Positions 10,258 through 20,652 of a stretch of DNA of 64,000 nucleotides are shown in pieces. The translations under genes and the position numbers were made by a program. The number at the start of each line of letters is the position of its first letter. Positions within the stretch are counted from its first letter, which is position 1. Origin of the DNA: Citrobacter freundii ATCC 8090 = MTCC 1658 = NBRC 12681. Lineage in GTDB: Bacteria; Pseudomonadota; Gammaproteobacteria; Enterobacterales; Enterobacteriaceae. Under the pieces are notes generated by a model. It worked only from the letters and a program-made list of their open reading frames with translations, was not told the origin of the DNA and made no database searches. The stretch lies in the NCBI RefSeq assembly GCF_011064845.1, contig NZ_CP049015.1, forward strand, positions 2,542,001 to 2,606,000. Reading direction: 5' to 3'.

Positions 10258-10446
10258 AACACTTCCTGAATAAAAACAATAATGCGTCAACATAACGGGC
10301 TTTTGTTAAAAATTCATTAACTTTTGTTCACCCATTTTCAGTCGCTTACGCTTAACCGCAAGAACCGCTATTGCCGAGGATGCCTGTCTGGACTAAGCCT
10401 GGTAGGGAAAATATGTCGTACCGCCTCATTCTGACAGGAGAAAACC

Positions 10447-11448
10447 ATGAGTAAAATTGGCATTAACGGTTTTGGTCGTATCGGTCGTCTGGTATTGCGT
10501 CGACTACTGGAAGTCAAAAGCAACGTGGAGGTTGTGGCCATTAATGACCTCACCTCGCCCAAAATTCTCGCCTATCTGTTAAAGCACGATTCAAACTACG
10601 GCCCGTTTCCCTGGAGCATCGACTTTACCGAAGACGCGCTGATTGTCGACGGTAAAAAAATCGCGGTTTACGCAGAAAAAGAGGCCAAAAATATTCCGTG
10701 GAAAACGACTGGCGCTGAGATAATCATCGAATGCACCGGTTTTTATACCTCGACAGAAAAAGCCAACGCGCACCTGGATGCAGGGGCCAAAAAAGTGCTG
10801 ATATCCGCCCCGGCTGGCGATATGAAAACCATCGTCTTTAACGTCAACGACGATACAATGGATGCGAACGATCGGATTATCTCGGTCGCATCGTGCACCA
10901 CTAACTGCCTCGCACCGATGGCGAAAGCCCTGCACGACAGCTTCGGTATTCAGCTTGGCACCATGACCACCATCCACGCCTACACGGGAACGCAGTCGCT
11001 GGTTGATGGACCTCGCGGGAAAGATCTGCGCGCCTCACGGGCAGCAGCGGAGAATATCATTCCCCATACCACCGGAGCCGCCAAAGCCATTGGTCTGGTC
11101 ATTCCGGCATTGAGCGGAAAATTAAAAGGCCACGCCCAGCGTGTTCCGGTGAAAACAGGATCCGTCACGGAACTGGTATCGGTATTGGGGAAAAAAGTCA
11201 CTGCTGAAGAGGTCAACAACGCGCTGAAAAAAGCCACGCAAGACAATGAGTCATTTGGTTATACCGATGAGGAAATCGTCTCGTCAGATGTCATTGGCTC
11301 GCATTTCGGTTCGGTATTTGATGCGACACAAACCGAAATTACCGAAGTGGGCGATCTGCAACTGGTAAAAACAGTCGCCTGGTACGATAACGAATACGGT
11401 TTTGTCACCCAACTTATTCGTACGCTGGATAAATTTATCAAGCTCTAA
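10447..11448 (+). CDS. gapC: Glyceraldehyde-3-phosphate dehydrogenase, GapC type
   Basis: 333 aa phosphorylating GAPDH (glyceraldehyde-3-P + NAD + Pi to 1,3-bisphosphoglycerate). NAD-binding GFGRIGR at the N-terminus, catalytic Cys in [10 protein letters not shown] and catalytic His in TIHAYTGTQ; complete to the C-terminal WYDNEYG region. A strong ribosome binding site (ACAGGAGAAAACC) precedes the ATG. Position beside cybB and aldA identifies it as gapC rather than gapA. In E. coli K-12 gapC is a pseudogene, whereas here the frame is whole. Confidence 0.95.
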   Translation: MSKIGINGFGRIGRLVLRRLLEVKSNVEVVAINDLTSPKILAYLLKHDSNYGPFPWSIDFTEDALIVDGKKIAVYAEKEAKNIPWKTTGAEIIIECTGFYTSTEKANAHLDAGAKKVLISAPAGDMKTIVFNVNDDTMDANDRIISVASCTTNCLAPMAKALHDSFGIQLGTMTTIHAYTGTQSLVDGPRGKDLRASRAAAENIIPHTTGAAKAIGLVIPALSGKLKGHAQRVPVKTGSVTELVSVLGKKVTAEEVNNALKKATQDNESFGYTDEEIVSSDVIGSHFGSVFDATQTEITEVGDLQLVKTVAWYDNEYGFVTQLIRTLDKFIKL

Positions 11449-11454
11449 TGTTCT

Positions 11455-11480
11455 GGCGGAGGCTCGCCTCCGCCCTCTTT
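11455..11480 (+). terminator. Terminator of gapC
   Basis: Perfect 9-bp stem GGCGGAGGC / GCCTCCGCC with a 2-nt loop, followed by CTCTTTC, 7 bp after the stop codon. Confidence 0.88.
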
Positions 11481-11574
11481 CATTTCCCGCGAATTCAATA
11501 CGTTGTGAGTCTCTCCCCGTTTTCGATTCACTGACTGTGCTATAGCTAACCTTTGCCACTGAGGGAGCATAGTA

Positions 11575-12501
11575 ATGGAAGCACTGAGTCGTGAAACGTT
11601 AGAAAACATGATGGAGCAAGCCGTTGCTAAGGCCACCACCGTCTCATTCTGGCCGCAGGGTGAAGCCCCCGGAGCAAAAAACAGTGATGCGGTGTTTACG
11701 CCTGAACCCCGACATACAGGAACATCTCAGTATGATCGTGCGGTCACCGGTATTCGCGCCCCGGAAATTACCGTTTATGCCCCCGCAAAACCTAACGGCA
11801 TAGGGATCCTTGTCACGCCAGGCGGCTCTTATCGTCGCGTGGTGATGGATAAAGAAGGCAGCGTACTGGCACCGTTCTTTAACGCTCGCGGTTATACCCT
11901 GTTTGTGATGACCTACCGCATGCCGGGTGATGGCCATGAGGAAGGCGCAAACGCGCCGCTGGCCGATGCCCAGCGCGCCATGCGCTACATTCGCGCCAAC
12001 GCCCATGAATGGAAAATTAACCCTGATCGTATCGGTGTGTTGGGCTTCTCTTCCGGTGGTCACGTGGCCGCCAGTCTGGGAACCCGGTTTGCCGAAACGG
12101 TTTATACGCCGATAGATAACGTAGACGAGCAACCTGCGCGCCCTGCGTTTATGGCACTGGTGTACCCGGTTGTCACTCTGCGCGAAGACATCGGTCACCC
12201 GGGATCTCGTCTTGAGCTGGTTGGCGCTAAGCCAGAAAAGGAAGATCTGCGCCACTATTCTCTGGAAGAACGCGTGGATAGCACAACGCCGCCGACATTC
12301 CTGCTACACGCCATTGACGATCCGGCGGTGAAGGTAGAAAACAGCCTGGTCTTCTTTAATGCGCTACGTGAGCAGGGCGTTCCGGTCGAAATGCATCTGT
12401 TTGAACGCGGTAAGCACGGATTTGGTATTCGCGATGCGCAAGGGTTACCGCTGGCCATCTGGCCGGAAATGATGATGAACTGGGTAGCCACTAAAGTGTG
12501 A
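11575..12501 (+). CDS. Alpha/beta hydrolase (esterase/acetyl-esterase-like)
   Basis: 308 aa alpha/beta-hydrolase fold. Nucleophile elbow G-F-S-S-G (Ser near residue 161), an oxyanion-type stretch VTPGGSYRRVV near residue 80, and the acid and His in AIDDPAVKV and GKHGFGIRD. These features are typical of carbohydrate acetyl esterases and BD-FAE-like esterases. No signal peptide, so cytoplasmic. The ATG at 11575 follows GAGGGAGC. It stands alone between gapC and convergent aldA; a counterpart in E. coli K-12 at this place is not known to me. Substrate unknown. Confidence 0.85.
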   Translation: MEALSRETLENMMEQAVAKATTVSFWPQGEAPGAKNSDAVFTPEPRHTGTSQYDRAVTGIRAPEITVYAPAKPNGIGILVTPGGSYRRVVMDKEGSVLAPFFNARGYTLFVMTYRMPGDGHEEGANAPLADAQRAMRYIRANAHEWKINPDRIGVLGFSSGGHVAASLGTRFAETVYTPIDNVDEQPARPAFMALVYPVVTLREDIGHPGSRLELVGAKPEKEDLRHYSLEERVDSTTPPTFLLHAIDDPAVKVENSLVFFNALREQGVPVEMHLFERGKHGFGIRDAQGLPLAIWPEMMMNWVATKV

Positions 12502-12507
12502 GGATGG

Positions 12508-12536
12508 CGCCGGGTGGCGTACAGACTCACCCGGCG
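12508..12536. terminator. Hairpin between convergent hydrolase gene and aldA
   Basis: CGCCGGGTG (12508-12516) and CACCCGGCG (12528-12536), perfect 9-bp stem with 11-nt loop, in the 41-bp convergent gap. GC-rich and REP-like but without a T-run on the plus side. Likely serves as an RNA 3'-end structure. Confidence 0.6.
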
Positions 12537-12542
12537 AAAAAC

Positions 12543-13982
12543 TTAGGACTGCAGATACACCACTTGCGTTTGCAGGTATTCGTTCAGGCCATGTTTACCA
12601 TCAGCCCCGCCAATCCCGGACTTACGCCAGCCAGCGTGGAAGCCCTGCATCGCCTCGAAGTTTTCACGATTAATATAGGTTTCGCCAAACTTCAGCCCCT
12701 TAATCGCCTTCATTGCCGTATTCAGATTCTGCGTATAGATCGATGAGGTCAGACCGTAGTCGCTGTCATTGGCCATTGTCAACGCCTGTTCCAGCGTATC
12801 AAACGCCACCACCGGCAGCACCGGACCAAACGTCTCCTCGTGCATAATCGCCATCTCCTGGCGCACGTCTAACAGTAACGTCGGCGGGTAGTAATAACCT
12901 TTGCCGACAACAGCCTTACCGCCCAGCGCCACTCTGGCCCCTTCCTGCACCGCTCGTGCGACTTTCTGCTCCACACGATCCAGCGCAGCGGCGTTAATCA
13001 GCGGCCCCATCGCAATGTCATTGCGTTCGGCCGGATTGCCAAACTGCACGGCTTTCATCGCCTCACCCAAACGATTAACGAACCGGTCATAGATACCTTT
13101 CTGAACGTATACGCGCTCAGCACAGTTGCATACCTGTCCGGTATTGATCACCCGCGAGTCAACAATGGCCTTCACCGCCAGCTCAAGATCAGCATCGTCC
13201 ATCACGATAGCCGGAGCTTTACCACCCAACTCCAGACAAACTTTAGTGATGTTTTTGGCCGCTGCGGCCATAATTTTCTCGCCCGCACCGACGCTGCCGG
13301 TCATACTCACCATCGCCACCTTGGGGTTTCCAGCCAGCTCCTGACCGACCGTTTCACCGCGTCCCAGCACCAGATTAAAGACCCCGCGCGGTAAACCAAT
13401 GTCATCAACAATTTTGGCAAAGGCGATGGCGTTATTCGGTGTGAATTCACTCGGCTTAATGACAATGGTATTCCCCGTCAGCAAGGCGGGAGCCAGTTTG
13501 CGGGCAATCAGGAAAAACGGGAAGTTCCACGGCAGAATGCCCGTCGTCACGCCCAGTGCACGCTTAAACAGCAGGATATTCTCACCCGGGCGATCGCTTT
13601 GCAGGATCTCACCTTCATAGCGACGCGCCCACTCCGCCATGTAATCGATATAGTCGGCGGTAAACGCGACTTCAACGTCAGCCAGTTGTCGAATTTTTCC
13701 ACCTTCCGCCACAATCAACGCGCTGATTTCATCGGCTCGCTGGCGGATACCCGCAGAAATTTTGCGTAACCAGTTTGCCCGTTCAATGGCAGGCAACGCT
13801 TCCCATTGCGGCTGAGCGCGATCCGCGGCATCGATCGCTTTACGTGCGTCTTCGGCACGCCCATCGGGAATACGCGAGATAATCTCTTCCGTGGCCGGAT
13901 TGACGACATCAATCCAGGCGTCATCGTGCCAGGTCACAAACTGCCCATCGATATACATAGGATGTTGTACGGGTACTGACAT
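12543..13982 (-). CDS. aldA: Aldehyde dehydrogenase A (lactaldehyde/glycolaldehyde dehydrogenase)
   Basis: 479 aa, the E. coli AldA length. Oxidises L-lactaldehyde to lactate and glycolaldehyde to glycolate, with NAD, in fucose, rhamnose and glycol metabolism. Catalytic Cys in NTGQVCNCAE, general base Glu in CLELGGKAP, NAD-binding SMTGSVGAGE. Start ATG 13982 (MSVPVQHP) is chosen because AGGAG is 7 nt upstream and the length matches; an 11-residue longer frame exists. Single-gene unit, as in E. coli, where it is under CRP/ArcA control. Confidence 0.96.
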   Translation of the reverse strand: MSVPVQHPMYIDGQFVTWHDDAWIDVVNPATEEIISRIPDGRAEDARKAIDAADRAQPQWEALPAIERANWLRKISAGIRQRADEISALIVAEGGKIRQLADVEVAFTADYIDYMAEWARRYEGEILQSDRPGENILLFKRALGVTTGILPWNFPFFLIARKLAPALLTGNTIVIKPSEFTPNNAIAFAKIVDDIGLPRGVFNLVLGRGETVGQELAGNPKVAMVSMTGSVGAGEKIMAAAAKNITKVCLELGGKAPAIVMDDADLELAVKAIVDSRVINTGQVCNCAERVYVQKGIYDRFVNRLGEAMKAVQFGNPAERNDIAMGPLINAAALDRVEQKVARAVQEGARVALGGKAVVGKGYYYPPTLLLDVRQEMAIMHEETFGPVLPVVAFDTLEQALTMANDSDYGLTSSIYTQNLNTAMKAIKGLKFGETYINRENFEAMQGFHAGWRKSGIGGADGKHGLNEYLQTQVVYLQS

Positions 13983-14123
13983 GCGGCTCTCCTGTGATTG
14001 ATTTGTTTTCAACAAGTAAAACTATTGTTAATTAATATCAATCATGCATGGCGCATTATCGCTGGAGTGGCGGTTCTGTGAACTGCTTCATAAAAGCGCC
14101 TGGCAAAGTGATGATTAAGAGAA

Positions 14124-14177
14124 AAAACGGGTGGGCTTTCTGCCCGTTTGCCGTAAAACGCCGACAAACGGGCAGAA
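14124..14177. repeat. Overlapping alternative hairpins between ydcF and aldA
   Basis: TTCTGCCCGTTTG (14138-14150) pairs perfectly with CAAACGGGCAGAA (14165-14177). The inner arm can instead pair on its other side with AAACGGG near 14126, giving a hairpin followed on the minus strand by TTTTTTC. Read on the minus strand, this is a probable ydcF terminator with a competing upstream stem. Confidence 0.65.
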
Positions 14178-14181
14178 GGGA

Positions 14182-14979
14182 TTACAGAGAACGGCTCTCA
14201 AGTAAGTCGGTCAGCGCGGTATCATTTTTTAGCTGCTGCCAGGCTTGCTCAACGTCCTGAGGAATATCAACATGGGCGATAAAATCGCGGCCGCAAGGCC
14301 CGTAGCCGGTTGCATCATCACGCAGGCGCGGAAGCTCACCGGTAATGAGAGACAGGTAACGATCCACCGACCACAGACCTTCGGCGGTCGGGGCAAAATC
14401 CACGCCGTCGCCCTGCTCAATCAACTCGGGGACAAAACCGGGGAAACTGATCCAGCGTGGGGGCTGAGGGTCGTCACGCGTGACGCGTTCAAATGTCGCC
14501 ATGGTGCGGCGCTGCATGGTAGGGTCTTGCACCACAATGACGGTCCCCATGGTTTGGGTCGCCTGACGCAGTAACGCACAGCTAAACCGGGCGTTCTCCC
14601 CACAGTTGGTGGACTGATCCTCTACCCAAATCTTCTCACCAGGAATGTGCCAGAACTGGTGCGCGATATCGGCAAGGATCGCCGCTTCCGCGCGACCAGT
14701 GGTACGAATCGTGTGGTAGCGTGGATGCTCTGCGATGGCGGCATACAGAAAGGTCGTTGAGTGACCGATACCGCCGCTAATCAGCAAGGGAACCTGTTGC
14801 TCTTTCGCTATCCGACAGGCTGCATCGATGGTCGGGATCACTGCGTTCCCGGCCAGAATCACGCAATCTGTCTGCACCGTAATATTTTCAGCGAAATCAT
14901 TTTGCGCCAGCCATTGCCCCACGGTGTTAATCGCCGCAAGGGTGCTAGCGGAAAGTGGCGGAAACTGTCTCATGTTCAT
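14182..14979 (-). CDS. ydcF: YdcF, DUF218-family protein
   Basis: 265 aa (E. coli 266). A DUF218-domain protein whose E. coli member was crystallised and reported to bind S-adenosyl-methionine; function not established. Visible conserved motifs are [36 protein letters not shown] and [13 protein letters not shown]. No signal peptide or membrane segment. It precedes aldA on the same strand but is separated from it by stem-loops, so independent transcription is likely. Confidence 0.92.
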   Translation of the reverse strand: MNMRQFPPLSASTLAAINTVGQWLAQNDFAENITVQTDCVILAGNAVIPTIDAACRIAKEQQVPLLISGGIGHSTTFLYAAIAEHPRYHTIRTTGRAEAAILADIAHQFWHIPGEKIWVEDQSTNCGENARFSCALLRQATQTMGTVIVVQDPTMQRRTMATFERVTRDDPQPPRWISFPGFVPELIEQGDGVDFAPTAEGLWSVDRYLSLITGELPRLRDDATGYGPCGRDFIAHVDIPQDVEQAWQQLKNDTALTDLLESRSL

Positions 14980-15012
14980 GACTCCTGGAGTTTGTTCTTT
15001 ACCGGATACAGA

Positions 15013-15040
15013 TGCCGGATGGCGGCTACGCCTTATCCGG
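15013..15040. repeat. REP-type palindrome upstream of ydcF
   Basis: GCCGGATGGC...GCCTTATCCGGC, the typical enteric REP sequence, between the hrpA stop and the ydcF start. Such units act as 3' mRNA stabilisers and gyrase or IHF contacts; here it follows hrpA. Confidence 0.8.
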
Positions 15041-15059
15041 CCTACGGTCCAGCACTGCG

Positions 15060-18000
15060 TTAACCCGTAATCTGATCCATTGCCTGCAGGATACGCTTAT
15101 CCGAAATCGGATACGGCGTGCCAAGCTGCTGGGCAAAGTAGCTGACGCGCAGCTCTTCTATCATCCAGCGGATCTCTTTGACATCGTCATCTTCGCGGCG
15201 CGCGGGCGGCAATTTATTGAACCACTGCTGCCAGGACTGCTGCACGGTGTCCACTTTCAGCATCTGCGCGCGATCGCGGTGCGGATCGATGGCCAGTTTC
15301 TCCAGCCGTTTTTCAATCGCCTGCAAATAACGCAACGTATCGCCCAGACGTTTGAAACCGTTGCCGGTAACAAATCCTCGATACACCAGTCCGCCCATTT
15401 GCGCTTTGATATCCGCAAGCCCCAGCGCCATGGTCATATCCACGCGCCCTTTCAGACGTTTGTTGATATTAAACACTGCGGTCAGGATCTGTTCGACCTG
15501 CTTCGCAATCTCCACCACCGTATCGTTCAGTTCAGCCCGCACTTTTTCATGCAACGCCGCAAAGCCTTCTTCGGTCCACACCGGACCACCGTTGGCGTCA
15601 ATTAGCTGATCCACACCGCAGGAGATACAGTCGTCAATCAAATCCAGAACTTTACCGTACGGGTTAAAGTACAGCCCCAGCTTGGCTTTATTGGGCAGCT
15701 TCTCGTGCAAATATTTGATTGGCGAAGGAATATTCAGCAGCAACAGGCGGCGTAAACCGCACCACATCGCCTGCTGTTGTTCCAGCGGATTATCAAACAG
15801 TTTGATGGCAACGCTGTCACGCTCATCGACCAGCGCCGGCCACGCTTTCACCTTATAGTTACCGCGTTTTTGTTCGTAACTTTCCGGAAGCCGGCCGAAG
15901 CTCCAGATGTGCAATCCACTCTGTTCGATACCGTCATCGGCCACCGCAGACAATGTTTCCTGAACTTTGCCCTTCAGCGCATCTTTCAAATCCTGTAGCG
16001 AACGCCCTTCCTGCAGCTTCTTGTTCTTATCATCCACCACCCGGAAGGTGATTTTTAGGTGATCGGGCACCTGATCCCAGTGCCAGTCTTCACGGTCAAC
16101 GGTGACGCCGGTCATGCGGCGCAGTTCACGCTCCAGCGAGTCCAGCAGCGGCAGTTCCAGCGGCGTCACTCGGCCTAAAAACGCTTCCGCATAGTTCGGT
16201 GCGGGTACAAAGTTGCGTCGAACCGGTTTCGGCAGCGACTTAATCAGGGCGATCACCAGTTCACGGCGCAGCCCCGGAATTTGCCATTCAAAACCGCTCT
16301 CGTCGATCTGGTTGAGCAGCGGGAGTGGAATATGTACGGTCACACCGTCCGCATCGGCTCCGGGTTCGAACTGGTAGCTCAGGCGCAGCTTAAGGTTACC
16401 CTGATGCCAGAAGTTCGGATAATCCAGCTTACTGATTTTCTCCGCGCCCTCTTTGATGAGCATGCTCTTTTCAAAGTTGAGCAGATCCGGTGTTTCACGG
16501 CTGACCTTTTTCCACCAGCTATCAAAGTGACGAGCAGAAACCACCTCATGGCTGATACGTTGGTCGTAGAACTCAAACATCGTTTCGTCATCGACGAGAA
16601 TGTCGCGGCGGCGTGATTTGTGCTCTAACTCTTCCACCTCCGCTCGTAGTTTCAGGTTATCGCGGAAAAACGCATGGCGCGTTTGCCAGTCACCTTCCAC
16701 CAGCGCATGACGAATGAACAGTTCACGCGATAACGCAGGATCGATCTGACTGTAATTCACCTTACGGGCCGCAACAATCGGTAAGCCGTAGACAGTGACT
16801 TTTTCTGTCGCCATCACAGCACCCTGCGCGCGTTCCCAGTGCGGCTCACTGTATGAACGTTTGATCAGATGCTGGGCTACCGGCTCCACCCATTCAGGAT
16901 CGATACGCGCGGCAATGCGTCCCCACAAGCGGCTGGTTTCCACCAACTCCGCTACCATCGTCCACTTCGGCGGTTTTTTGAATAAACCTGACCCCGGGAA
17001 GATCGAGAAGCGAGCGTTACGCGCCCCGGTAAACTCCTGTTTATCGGTATCTTTCATCCCGATATGAGACAGTAAACCGGTCAGCAACGCGACGTGGATC
17101 TCCCGATATTCAGCAGGTTCGCTGTTAACCGGAATACCCAACTCTTTCACCACCTGGCGCAGTTGTGTGTAGATATCCTGCCACTCTCGCACGCGCAGAT
17201 AGTTCAGAAAGTCGACTTTGCACTGGCGACGAAACTGGTTTGACGACAACGCTTTTTGCTGCTCGCCGAGATAGTTCCACAGATTCACAAACGCGAGGAA
17301 ATCAGACTCTTTATCGTGGAAACGGCGGTGCTTCTCGTCGGAAGCCTGCTGCTTGTCCATTGGACGCTCGCGCGGATCCTGAATGGACAGCGCCGAGGTA
17401 ATGATCATCGCCTCACGTACGCAGCCATGTTTTTGCGCTTCCAGCACTATGCGCGCCAGACGCGGATCCACCGGCAGTTGCGACAGCTGACGGCCCAACG
17501 GCGTTAACTTGTAAGCTGTTGCCTGTTCGTCGGTGGTTATCGCCCCCAGCTCTTCGAGCAGGCGTACACCGTCCTGAATATTGCGCTTATCCGGCGCTTC
17601 AACAAACGGGAACGCCGCGATATCGCCCAGCCCCAACGCGGTCATCTGCAAAATAACGGATGCCAGGTTGGTACGCAGGATCTCCGGGTCGGTAAACTCC
17701 GGACGCGACAGGAAATCGTCTTCGGAATACAGACGAATACAGATCCCTTCCGAAACACGACCACAGCGGCCTTTACGCTGGTTGGCAGAAGCCTGCGACA
17801 CCGGTTCAATCGGCAAGCGCTGAACTTTGGTGCGGTAACTGTAGCGACTGATACGCGCGGTGCCTGGATCAATGACGTATTTGATTCCCGGAACGGTCAG
17901 CGACGTTTCTGCCACGTTGGTCGCCAGCACGATACGGCGACCACTGTGCGACTGGAATACACGGTTCTGCTCACTGTTTGAAAGACGCGCATACAGCGGC

Positions 18001-18962
18001 AACACTTCGGTGTGGCGTAAATCCAGTTTATTCAGGGCATCGGCGGTATCACGGATTTCACGTTCGCCGCTCATGAAGATCAGAATGTCGCCCTGACTTT
18101 CATGGCCTAACTCATCTACGGCATCAAAAATCGCCTGCAGTTGGTCACGCTCGGTGTCATCTGCATCTTCAACAATCGGGCGATAGCGCACTTCCACCGG
18201 ATACGTTCGGCCGGAGACTTCGATAATCGGCGCGTTATTGAAATGCTTTGAAAAGCGTTCAGGATCGATGGTCGCCGAAGTGATGATAATTTTTAGATCC
18301 GGGCGACGCGGCAGAAGTTCTTTCAGATAGCCGAGCAGAAAGTCGATATTCAGACTGCGTTCATGCGCTTCATCGATGATGATGGTGTCGTACTGCATCA
18401 GCAGTCGATCCTGCTGGATTTCCGCCAGCAGGATACCGTCCGTCATCAGCTTGACCATGGTGTTATCACTGACATGATCGCTGAAACGAACTTTATAACC
18501 AATACAGCCGCCCGGCTCGGTCTGCAGCTCTTCCGCAATACGGTTCGCCACGGTGCGCGCCGCCAGACGACGCGGTTGGGTATGGCCGATCAGCCCTTTT
18601 ACCCCGCGCCCCAGTTCCATACAGATTTTGGGTAACTGGGTGGTTTTCCCCGAGCCGGTCTCGCCAGCAACAATCACCACCTGATGATCGCGAATTGCGT
18701 CCAGAATATCCTGTTTTTTCTGGCTGACGGGCAGGTTTTCCGGATAGCTGATTTCCGGACGCGCCGCTTCACGCAGCACAACTTTACCGGCTGCCTGCTC
18801 AATCTCTTTCGCCATCTCCTGGTAAATGGCCTGTTGTGCATCAGGATTTTTAACCTTCTTCACGCCGTGCAGGCGGCGGGCAAAACGCTGTCTGTCACGC
18901 AGCATCAATGAATCCAGCTGTTGCTGCAACATGTTGAAGGTTAATTTTTGTTGTTCTGTCAT
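15060..18962 (-). CDS. hrpA: ATP-dependent RNA helicase HrpA (DEAH box)
   Basis: 1300 aa, identical in length to E. coli HrpA. Motif I GETGSGKT near residue 97, DEAH motif IIDEAHERS near 197, motif III SAT, motif [10 protein letters not shown], then winged-helix/ratchet and OB-type domains and the long HrpA-specific C-terminal region. DEAH/RHA helicase implicated in E. coli in fimbrial mRNA processing and, more recently, in rescue of stalled ribosomes. Start ATG at 18962 ([12 protein letters not shown]). Divergent from azoR. Confidence 0.97.
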   Translation of the reverse strand: MTEQQKLTFNMLQQQLDSLMLRDRQRFARRLHGVKKVKNPDAQQAIYQEMAKEIEQAAGKVVLREAARPEISYPENLPVSQKKQDILDAIRDHQVVIVAGETGSGKTTQLPKICMELGRGVKGLIGHTQPRRLAARTVANRIAEELQTEPGGCIGYKVRFSDHVSDNTMVKLMTDGILLAEIQQDRLLMQYDTIIIDEAHERSLNIDFLLGYLKELLPRRPDLKIIITSATIDPERFSKHFNNAPIIEVSGRTYPVEVRYRPIVEDADDTERDQLQAIFDAVDELGHESQGDILIFMSGEREIRDTADALNKLDLRHTEVLPLYARLSNSEQNRVFQSHSGRRIVLATNVAETSLTVPGIKYVIDPGTARISRYSYRTKVQRLPIEPVSQASANQRKGRCGRVSEGICIRLYSEDDFLSRPEFTDPEILRTNLASVILQMTALGLGDIAAFPFVEAPDKRNIQDGVRLLEELGAITTDEQATAYKLTPLGRQLSQLPVDPRLARIVLEAQKHGCVREAMIITSALSIQDPRERPMDKQQASDEKHRRFHDKESDFLAFVNLWNYLGEQQKALSSNQFRRQCKVDFLNYLRVREWQDIYTQLRQVVKELGIPVNSEPAEYREIHVALLTGLLSHIGMKDTDKQEFTGARNARFSIFPGSGLFKKPPKWTMVAELVETSRLWGRIAARIDPEWVEPVAQHLIKRSYSEPHWERAQGAVMATEKVTVYGLPIVAARKVNYSQIDPALSRELFIRHALVEGDWQTRHAFFRDNLKLRAEVEELEHKSRRRDILVDDETMFEFYDQRISHEVVSARHFDSWWKKVSRETPDLLNFEKSMLIKEGAEKISKLDYPNFWHQGNLKLRLSYQFEPGADADGVTVHIPLPLLNQIDESGFEWQIPGLRRELVIALIKSLPKPVRRNFVPAPNYAEAFLGRVTPLELPLLDSLERELRRMTGVTVDREDWHWDQVPDHLKITFRVVDDKNKKLQEGRSLQDLKDALKGKVQETLSAVADDGIEQSGLHIWSFGRLPESYEQKRGNYKVKAWPALVDERDSVAIKLFDNPLEQQQAMWCGLRRLLLLNIPSPIKYLHEKLPNKAKLGLYFNPYGKVLDLIDDCISCGVDQLIDANGGPVWTEEGFAALHEKVRAELNDTVVEIAKQVEQILTAVFNINKRLKGRVDMTMALGLADIKAQMGGLVYRGFVTGNGFKRLGDTLRYLQAIEKRLEKLAIDPHRDRAQMLKVDTVQQSWQQWFNKLPPARREDDDVKEIRWMIEELRVSYFAQQLGTPYPISDKRILQAMDQITG

Positions 18963-19151
18963 AGCGTTAAAAGGCAGTGCTCTGCCGGGTTAAATCTCTT
19001 TTAGATGATGGGTATAGAGTACCACATCGGCGCTTTTCATGTGTTGTTCAATAATTTCGAACATAGGATTCGATATATTGCGCTATCACTGCGACAGGAT
19101 TGTGAATAAAGTGTCAACAAGCAACGGGGCTCACCCCCTTCAAACACATAA

Positions 19152-19769
<618 letters not shown>

Positions 19770-19776
19770 TAATTCC

Positions 19777-19804
19777 CCCTCTCACCGTCCGGTGAGAGGG
19801 TTTC
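19777..19804 (+). terminator. Terminator of azoR
   Basis: Perfect 11-bp stem CCCTCTCACCG / CGGTGAGAGGG, 2-nt loop, then TTTCT. It overlaps the 3' flank of the small convergent gene at 19813. Confidence 0.92.
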
Positions 19805-19812
19805 TCCGGCAC

Positions 19813-20004
19813 TTACTTCTTTACCTGTACCCGTATCTGTTTGCCGTGAATGCGATTAATATCACGCCAGATGGTTGCATAATCCCTGCATTTCGCCAGA
19901 TTCTCTTCCCAGCAATGAAGCAAAAATTGTTCAGGCTCCGCGACATCCCGGCTTAACAGTTTGAATACCCAACGATTCCAGACATACCACTTGAGAAGCC
20001 ACAT
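19813..20004 (-). CDS. Small Trp-rich protein of unknown function (63 aa)
   Basis: MWLLKWYVWNRWVFKLLSRD... ending QIRVQVKK: six Trp in 63 residues, an aromatic N-terminus that could lie at a membrane surface, and a basic tail. ATG 20004 is supported by GGGGTGA about 5 nt upstream; the longer frame would need TTG at 20019. It lies alone between azoR (convergent) and ydbL (same strand, 122 bp upstream). No family recognised. Confidence 0.6.
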   Translation of the reverse strand: MWLLKWYVWNRWVFKLLSRDVAEPEQFLLHCWEENLAKCRDYATIWRDINRIHGKQIRVQVKK

Positions 20005-20126
20005 GATTTCACCCCACAACGCAACCGGTGTTGGACTATATCAGCATCCATTTTATGCCGTGTGGCAACTATTGCGATGTCGATGAGTAAGTCAGCGTCG
20101 TGACCGGGGGTTGTGTACAAAGAGAT

Positions 20127-20456
20127 TTATTCTTTCCGCAACCACTTACCATTTATACCCTGGACATATTCACCCGGTTTAGCGCGAGCAACCAGCTTTT
20201 GCCCGGCCATTTTTGCTACTTCATCTGGCGGAATATTATTGCTCTCTGCCAGTTGCTGATAGCTGGCGTTGCGCGCTTTATTAATCTCACTCACCAGTGC
20301 CTGCGTTTCGGCATCGGTTTGCAATGCAACCAGATAGCCATTGAGCGTTTCTCCTACTCGACCCTGAGCTCTGGCTTCATTCAGGGTCAATGCCCACGCA
20401 TTGCTACTGAGTAAACTCAGGACGACCAGCGCCACTGCAAACTGTTTTCTCATCAT
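20127..20456 (-). CDS. ydbL: YdbL, DUF1318 periplasmic protein
   Basis: 109 aa with an N-terminal signal peptide (VALVVLSLLSSNAWA) and the DUF1318 body LNEARAQGRVGETLNGYLVAL...GQKLVARAKPGEYVQGINGKW. Third gene of ydbH-ynbE-ydbL. In E. coli these three act together in the AsmA-like lipid-transport layer, with YdbL proposed to control YnbE multimerisation. ATG at 20456 or at 20453 are both possible; GAGG is better spaced for the latter. Starts 4 bp after the ynbE stop. Confidence 0.93.
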   Translation of the reverse strand: MMRKQFAVALVVLSLLSSNAWALTLNEARAQGRVGETLNGYLVALQTDAETQALVSEINKARNASYQQLAESNNIPPDEVAKMAGQKLVARAKPGEYVQGINGKWLRKE

Positions 20457-20460
20457 GACC

Positions 20461-20652
20461 TCAGAACAAATCGCTGCGCGATTTCAATAAGCTTTCGACG
20501 TCTTTATCAACTTTGATATGGATCTCATGCTCGATTTTGACGTTCATATTAATGGTGATGGGCTCTTTTGGCGCAGCCACTTCGATTCTGGGAGTGCACC
20601 CTACCAGCAGAGATGAAGCCAGCAGACCCAGCATGGCAGCTATCGTTTTCAT
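20461..20652 (-). CDS. ynbE: YnbE, small outer-membrane lipoprotein partner of YdbH
   Basis: 63 aa with signal peptide and lipobox L-L-V-G-C (Cys19), then a short strand-forming body ITINMNVKIEHEIHIKVDKD. In E. coli, YnbE is reported to stack beta-strands onto the C-terminus of YdbH, completing an inner-to-outer-membrane bridge. Its start overlaps the ydbH stop by 4 bp, indicating coupling. Confidence 0.94.
   Translation of the reverse strand: MKTIAAMLGLLASSLLVGCTPRIEVAAPKEPITINMNVKIEHEIHIKVDKDVESLLKSRSDLF

Noticed and set aside
11644..12255. 203-codon minus-strand frame inside the alpha/beta hydrolase gene
   Set aside because: The plus strand has a complete catalytic triad and start signals; the antisense frame has none.
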